The position numbers were made by a program, and so were the translations under genes. Shown here piece after piece: positions 56,077 to 61,956 of a stretch of DNA of 61,956 nucleotides. The notes under the pieces were generated by a model, which saw nothing but the letters and a program-made list of their open reading frames with translations, searched no databases and was not told the origin of the DNA. Positions within the stretch are counted from its first letter, which is position 1. Each line of letters opens with the position of its first letter. Location of the stretch: positions 1 through 61,956 of the forward strand of contig JAUCBJ010001624.1 in the NCBI GenBank assembly GCA_032718475.1, given 5' to 3'. Origin of the DNA: Nemertoderma westbladi. Its lineage: Eukaryota; Xenacoelomorpha; Nemertodermatida; Nemertodermatidae.

Positions 56077-57217
56077 TAAAGTTACAGAAAAGTTTAGTCG
56101 TCCAAGTTTTGGACTGAGGGGGGTGGGATTGAGGGCGAGACGCCCTTCCCACAAACAAAATAATAAAATAAAATAAAAAAAAAATAGTACATGGTAGGTA
56201 CGCAGTTAGTAGGCAGAGAGTTAGTTAGAAGGTATGTAGTACTTAGTTAGTTAGTTAGTTAGGAGGTACGTAGTACCGCCAGTTAGAGAGTTAGTTAGAG
56301 GGTACGTAAGTACCGTTAGTTAGTCAGTTAGTTAGGAGGTATGTAGTACCGCCAGTTAGAGAGTTAGTTAGAGGGTACGTAAGTACCGTTAGTTAGTCAG
56401 AGAGTTAGAGGGTACGTAGTACCGCTAGTTAGTTAGAGTTAGAGGGTACGTAGTACCGATAGTTAGTTAGAGAGTTAGAGGGTACGTAGTACCGATAGTT
56501 AGTTAGAGAGTTAGAGGGTACGTAAGTACCGTTAGTCAGAGAGTTAGAGGGTACGTAGTACCGATAGTTAGTTAGAGAGTTAGAGGGTACGTAAGTACCG
56601 CTAGTTAGTTAGAGAGTTAGAGGGTACGTAAGTACCGCTAGTTAGTTAGAGAGTTAGAGGGTACGTAAGTACCGTTAGTTAGAAGAGTTAGAGTTAGAGG
56701 GTACATAGTACCGTTAGTTAGAAGAGAGAGAGTAAGAGGTAAAAGGGGATATAGATATAGATATTAGTTAGCAGTTAGTAGCGTCAGTAGCGAGAGGGGG
56801 GCATATGAGTACAGCTGGGTAAGTCGTGTGGCCACACGACGCATACTGCTGTACTGCATAGACCCACAGAGTAGGCCAGAATGTGGATTAGAGAATAGAA
56901 TAATCCATAGGCAGTAGTAAGTAGTAGGACAGTAGAATCAAATTAAATAGATAAATAAACAGAATAGGGCTGAAAGTTGTAAAATAGTGGCAACACAAGG
57001 GGAGTTATTCTAGAACATAATAAAAGTAACGGACAGAAATTGTAAATTACGCTCATTTACTAGCTTCAAAATTAATTAGGAATAATTTAGGTTAAAAGGC
57101 GCAGTTAAGTAGGAAATAGGCCATTATCGAACCGTACAGAACACCTTAGATACATCACTCATCTGTATTGCGCCTTGGTAAGGCACCACCTTGCAGGTGA
57201 GCGAGTGAACGTTCGGA
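56077..57217 (+). other. Spacer between pol and the exonuclease-like ORF
   Basis: Noncoding. Holds the minisatellite at 56190-56730 and AT-rich text. CACCACCTTGCAG (57184-57196), 21 bases before the ATG at 57218, is acceptor-like and could create a spliced accessory mRNA as for env genes; the next bases GTGAGC also resemble a donor. Confidence 0.5.
56190..56730. repeat. GTTAGTTAGAGAG minisatellite
   Basis: About 14 units of 33-37 bp with GTTAGTTAGAGAGTTAGAGG then GTACGTAGTACCG or GTACGTAAGTACCG. Units vary in GTTAG number. No open frame. Confidence 0.93.
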
Positions 57218-58471
57218 ATGGCGAGTAAGTTGATCAGAAAGAGAAAAGCGGAGTCAGGAGGAAAGGAGATACTGGTGGATTTCACCGAGAGACATCCGGA
57301 AGAGAAGACGAGAGGATACTACGAGAGGTTGGAAAGGGGTCACGCGGCGCGAGCGCTGCAGGATCACTTCAGGGAGATGCACGAACAGCGGCTGGTCGGG
57401 ACCTACGGGACGCCGTCGCTGGACAACGCGATCTTCCAACACTTCCACTACGTGGTGAAGGCGGACGAGGCGAAGTTCGGGATTCCGAAGTACCCGAGGG
57501 AATCACCGAGGAAGGACTGGAAGAGATTCATAGAGTCCGTCAACAGAGGAGGATATATGATCCTAGATGATGAGGGAACCGTGGAAGACGAGGCGGGTTC
57601 GAGATGAGGAACGGCGGGGTCGGCCAGGACCATACTCCTACATTTGGCCGCGCCAAATGGGGACATCTTCTTATTCGACCTAGGGACGTATGGGAAGAAG
57701 GACGGGCCGAAATTAAACCGGTTACTGAAAGCGGTACAGGTCTTAGTGAGAGAGAAGTCGACGACGAAAGTGGGATCGGCGATTCGCGAGGACGCGGAGA
57801 GGATCATCGGTCCGGACGCCACCAACCTCCTGGATATGCAGAAAGTCTTTATGGCTATGACGGCACCGGATGGGTTGGGGGTAGTCGAAAACACAGGCCA
57901 ATGCGGGGCGGTGGCGATGGGCCAATTATTGGGGCTCGTATGCCACAAACCGATGGATTGGGGGAAGTTTAGGGAAGAATACGGAGCAGAACTAGCGAAC
58001 TCGCTAAAGTGGGGAGCGAGACCGGGAAAGCAGGAGGTATATCAGTTCCGCAGGGGAGCGATAAAGGTATATCAGAAGCGATATATCCTGCAGGAGGACT
58101 GGATGATGATAAGTTTGCTTAACTTATTCATGACCGTGGTTATCGAGAGGGAACCAGGGGCATTTCTGTTATCGGGATCACCCCTAAGCTACAGGAGAGC
58201 CTTTAAAGTGGCCTTTGACGGTCTGGTAGACCACCCGGGTCTGAAGGGCGAGTCGGTGTACTACAACAGCCGACATCTGGTAGACGGGGAGACAGATACA
58301 CCGTATCAGAGATGGGAGCAGCTAGAGACGGATAGACGAGAAGCAAAGCGACTGGAAGAAGTCGCTAGACGGGAGAGGATAGAAGCAGAGGAGAGGGAAG
58401 AGGAGGCCAGGACACAGAGTTATGGCTTCGAGGAACAGGCAGGCCTAGACGAACTTCATTGGACTTCATAA
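57218..58471 (+). CDS. EXD-type DEDDy 3'-5' exonuclease-like ORF, interrupted by one UGA
   Basis: ATG 57218 opens 129 codons to TGA at 57605-57607; the same frame continues without a stop to TAA at 58469-58471 (288 more codons). The two parts make one domain: exo I GGYMILDDEGTVEDEAG (Asp117/118, Glu119), then after the UGA ILLHLAAPNGDIFLFDLG, the LQLATP.G.vylFD strand pair of EXD1/EXD2/WRN-like nucleases; exo II TTKVGSAIREDAERI (Asp); MGQLLGLVCHKPMDWG; and a Y...D-like exo III YILQEDWMMISLL. The N-terminus is basic, the C-terminus a charged helix. It lies where env would be. The UGA may be a CGA (Arg) mutation or be read through. Family call is moderate; linkage to the retroelement rests on position and composition. 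Confidence 0.6.
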
Positions 58472-58855
58472 GGGAGTTCGGGGGAGTCTCTAGGGTGAGA
58501 ATTGGGATGGATGGTGGGATCGCCGAAACAGTCGACGTCGGGGTTGCAAACGATGCCCATACCAGCGGGCGCCGAGGGCGACCAACCGCCAAGGAAGTTA
58601 AGGGAGCTAGAGGGATGGAGAGCTACGGGCGAGAGCCAAGGCGGGAAGGGACATAGTGGATCCATCGGGATACCGGGATTGGAGACACTACCAGAAGAGG
58701 AGGACGACGACGAGGAGTTCGGAGAGATGCCGCCCATCGAGAGGATAGGCCACTCGGACACGGACTGGGTTGGCGGAAGGAGAGGGATCCCAAGAGGGAT
58801 CCCGGTTTATCCGGTTTTAGTTCACGCGTCCCCGCCGTGTATAAAGAGTGAATAA
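58472..58855 (+). CDS. Acidic ORF after the exonuclease-like ORF
   Basis: Same frame as the preceding ORF after TAA (58469) and TGA (about 58493): frame 58502-58855 reads GAEGDQPPRKLRELEGWRA, LETLPEEEDDDEEFGEMPP and IERIGHSDTDWVGG. Acidic low complexity, no domain. It may be a former C-terminal extension or a chance frame in purine-rich DNA. Confidence 0.3.
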
Positions 58856-59316
58856 GTTCGTGCTGTTTGTCGTATATAATGTGATATGCAGGTATAGATA
58901 TAGATATAGATATATTGTCGTATACGGAAGGCGGGATACGGTAACTAAAGTCCCGGTCCTTCCCTAGCTAAACTATTGTAACCTAATCTAGCACCGGTAT
59001 TGCACTGAGATAACTGAATTGGTATTATTACTGCCAAGTGGCTATATTGCACGGTTGGCCTTGTTACTCTACCTAATCGATGCCTTTCCCCCCTCTGATT
59101 GGTTGATACCCTTGTTGGCGCCCTTTGGAGTGTTCCCGTTCACTCCACCTATTCTCTCTGGGTTAGGGGTTTGGCCCCTGACCCTCATTGTGTGCTTCTC
59201 CTTCCCATTCTCATTGGGATGGCACGAGTTGGTTAATTACCCAACCTCGTGGCTCCCAATATTGCTTATCGGCTTATAACTTTATGGGGTGTTAGCGGGA
59301 TTGAATAAGCTAACAG
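58856..59316 (+). other. Candidate 3' end/LTR region of the BEL element
   Basis: Preceded by purine-rich GGCGGAAGGAGAGGGATCCC (58773-58792) and TATAAAGAG (58840-58848). A short (ATAGAT)n run is at 58894-58914, followed by pyrimidine-rich text to 59280. This fits U3-R-U5 architecture, but without a second copy in the window an LTR cannot be proven. Confidence 0.35.
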
Positions 59317-61956
59317 AATCCCGTTGATCAACGGATTCATTTAAACCAGAGACGTCTTTGAAACCTACAGTAGGTTGTATTGAATCCCGTTGATCAAGGG
59401 ATTCATTTAAACCCAGAGACGTCTTTGAAACCTACAGTAGGTTGTATTGAATCCCGTTGATCAAGGGATTCATTTAAACCAGAGACGTCTTTGAAACCTA
59501 CAGTAGGTTGTATTGAATCCCGTTGATCAACGGATTCATTTAAACCAGAGACGTCTTTGAAACCTACAGTAGGTTGTATTGAATCCCGTTGATCAACGGA
59601 TTCATTTAAACCAGAGACGTCTTTGAAACCTACAGTAGGTTGTATTGAATCCCGTTGATCAACGGATTCATTTAAACCCAGAGACGTCTTTGAAACCTAC
59701 AGTAGGTTGTATTGAATCCCGTTGATCAACGGATTCATTTAAACCAGAGACGTCTTTGAAACCTACAGTAGGTTGTATTGAATCCCGTTGATCAACGGAT
59801 TCATTTAAACCCAGAGACGTCTTTGAAACCTACAGTAGGTTGTATTGAATCCCGTTGATCAACGGATTCATTTAAACCCAGAGACGTCTTTGAAACCTAC
59901 AGTAGGTTGTATTGAATACCGTTGATCAACGGATTCATTTAAACCAGAGACGTCTTTGAAACCTACAGTAGGTTGTATTGAATCCCGTTGATCAAGGGAT
60001 TCATTTAAACCCAGAGACGTCTTTGAAACCTACAGTAGGTTGTATTGAATCACGTTGATCAACGGATTCATTTAAACCCAGAGACGTCTTTGAAACCTAC
60101 AGTAGGTTGTATTGAATCCCGTTGATCAACGGATTCATTTAAACCCAGAGACGTCTTTGAAACCTACAGTAGGTTGTATTGAATCCCGTTGATCAACGGA
60201 TTCATTTAAACCCAGAGACGTCTTTGAAACCTACAGTAGGTTGTATTGAACCCCGTTGATCAACGGATTCATTTAAACCCAGAGATGTCTTTGAAACCTA
60301 CAGTAGGTTGTATTGAATCCCGTTGATCAACGGATTCATTTAAACCAGAGACGTCTTTGAAACCTACAGTAGGTTGTAATGAATCCCGTTGATCAAGGGA
60401 TTCATTTAAACCCAGAGACGTCTTTGAAACCTACAGTAGGTTGTATTGAATCCCGTTGATCAACGGATTCATTTAAACCAGAGACGTCTTTGAAACCTAC
60501 AGTAGGTTGTATTGAATCCCGTTGATCAACGGATTCATTTAAACCCAGAGACGTCTTTGAAACCTACAGTAGGTTGTATTGAATCCCGTTGATCAACGGA
60601 TTCATTTAAACCCAGAGACGTCTTTGAAACCTACAGTAGGTTGTATTGAATCCCGTTGATCAACTCATTCATTTAAACCCAGAGACGTCTTTGAAACCTA
60701 CAGTAGGTTGTATTGAATCCCGTTGATCAACGGATTCATTTAAACCAGAGACGTCTTTGAAACCTACAGTAGGTTGTATTGAATCCCGTTGATCAACGGA
60801 TTCATTTAAACCCAGAGACGTCTTTGAAACCTACAGTAGGTTGTATTGAATCCCGTTGATCAACGGATTCATTTAAACCCAGAGACGTCTTTGAAACCTA
60901 CAGTAGGTTGTATTGAATCCCGTTGATCAACGGATTCATTTAAACCAGAGACGTCTTTGAAACCTACAGTAGGTTGTATTGAATCCCGTTGATCAACGGA
61001 TTCATTTAAACCAGAGACGTCTTTGAAACCTACAGTAGGTTGTATTGAATCCCGTTGATCAACGGATTCATTTAAACCCAGAGACGTCTTTGAAACCTAC
61101 AGTAGGTTGTATTGAATCCCGTTGATCAAGGGATTCATTTAAACCAGAGACGTCTTTGAAACCTACAGTAGGTTGTATTGAATCCCGTTGATCAACGGAT
61201 TCATTTAAACCAGAGACGTCTTTGAAACCTACAGTAGGTTGTATTGAATCCCGTTGATCAAGGGATTCATTTAAACCCAGAGACGTCTTTGAAACCTACA
61301 GTAGGTTGTATTGAATCCCGTTGATCAAGGGATTCATTTAAACCAGAGACGTCTTTGAAACCTACAGTAGGTTGTATTGAATCCCGTTGATCAACGGATT
61401 CATTTAAACCCAGAGGCGTCTTTGAAACCTACAGTAGGTTGTATTGAATCCCGTTGATCAACGGATTCATTTAAACCCAGAGACGTCTTTGAAACCTACA
61501 GTAGGTTGTATTGAATCCCGTTGATCAGCGGATTCATTTAAACCAGAGACGTCTTTGAAACCTACAGTAGGTTGTATTGAATCCCGTTGATCAAGGGATT
61601 CATTTAAACCCAGAGACGTCTTTGAAACCTACAGTAGGTTGTATTGAATCCCGTTGATCAACGGATTCATTTAAACCCAGAGACGTCTTTGAAACCTACA
61701 GTAGGTTGTATTGAATCCCGTTGATCAAGGGATTCATTTAAACCCAGAGACGTCTTTGAAACCTACAGTAGGTTGTATTGAATCCCGTTGATCAACGGAT
61801 TCATTTAAACCAGAGACGTCTTTGAAACCTACAGTAGGTTGTATTGAATCCCGTTGATCAACGGATTCATTTAAACCAGAGACGTCTTTGAAACCTACAG
61901 TAGGTTGTATTGAATCCCGTTGATCAAGGGATTCATTTAAACCAGAGACGTCTTTG
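59317..61956. repeat. 66/67-bp satellite with internal palindrome
   Basis: About 40 copies, running past the window end, of a unit containing GAATCCCGTTGATCAACGGA, TTCATTTAAACCCAGAGACG and TCTTTGAAACCTACAGTAGG. CCGTTGATCAACGG is a perfect 14-bp palindrome and CCTACAGTAGG a near one. Length differs by one base at CC/CCC in AAACC(C)AGAG. The other main variant is ACGGATTC versus AGGGATTC. Copies are nearly identical, which implies recent amplification or homogenisation. Confidence 0.96.

Noticed and set aside
57605-57607. Selenocysteine reading of the UGA
   Set aside because: No candidate SECIS hairpin was recognised downstream, and Sec at a loop between exo I and the next strand has no precedent known to me; left as a remote option only.
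59019-59279. Hydrophobic 86-codon frame, membrane-protein-like
   Set aside because: Pyrimidine-rich text gives Leu/Pro/Phe by composition; no homologue or start context, and it lies in a likely untranslated or LTR region.
59317-61956. CRISPR array
   Set aside because: Units are contiguous and near-identical with no unique spacers; the genome is animal.

Overview
The window is animal nuclear DNA, AT-rich and built mostly of transposable elements. The animal is probably a marine or aquatic invertebrate. Spliced genes with GT/AG introns, a FOXRED2 orthologue, a tRNA-headed SINE, and BEL/Pao, Gypsy, LINE, hAT, Mutator-like, piggyBac-like and Polinton remnants all point that way; the species cannot be read from the sequence. 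No bacterial operon, rRNA gene or CRISPR array is present. Only two ordinary host genes are recognisable: a two-exon enolase-superfamily (MR/MLE-type) enzyme at 1331-2641 (+), and the first three coding exons of FOXRED2, an ER flavoprotein, at 34892-28309 (-), which runs on to the left beyond what I can find.

Layout: 1-597 is a 22-bp minisatellite. 3512-10793 is a foldback element with about 250-bp inverted arms; its left arm was hit by a Harbinger-like MITE and by a Gypsy LTR element (LTRs 3911-4239 and 9745-10022), and its loop carries a complete histone-type 3'-end signal. 11041-11300 holds LINE debris and 11825-13915 an 84-bp tandem array. 16252-23345 is a Russian-doll nest: a CR1/L2-like LINE split by a hAT element (17817-22975, 8-bp TSD), itself split by an RTE-like LINE (20395-22085). 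23361-30260 holds a SINE, a decayed nuclease-like gene, a Mutator-like transposase, FOXRED2 exons 2-3 and another RTE-like LINE. FOXRED2 intron 1 (28777-33537) also contains a foldback made of 15-bp repeats and a TTAA-flanked piggyBac-like MITE. 36060-36440 is a GGATATCC minisatellite and 38616-39560 a LINE tail.

39650-47335 is a broken Polinton/Maverick, the virus-like self-synthesising DNA transposon class. It keeps the N-terminal two thirds of protein-primed DNA polymerase B, the adenain-like protease, the major capsid protein, a basic pVII-like protein and both halves of a penton-like minor capsid protein, but no integrase, ATPase or polymerase core. The minor capsid gene is split and inverted around a foldback repeat.

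47336-58860 is GC-richer and purine-rich. It carries a BEL/Pao retroelement whose 1.8-kilocodon gag-pol frame is open, with the catalytic motifs I can check present. Upstream frames (Asn-rich, then 20-residue repeats, then Arg-rich) join gag only if the ribosome, polymerase or assembly slips in runs of G. Downstream, where an env gene would sit, is an ORF resembling a DEDDy 3'-5' exonuclease of the EXD1/EXD2 type, interrupted by one in-frame UGA. I regard this as the most novel item. From about 59317 to the end the window is a 66-67-bp satellite with an internal palindrome.
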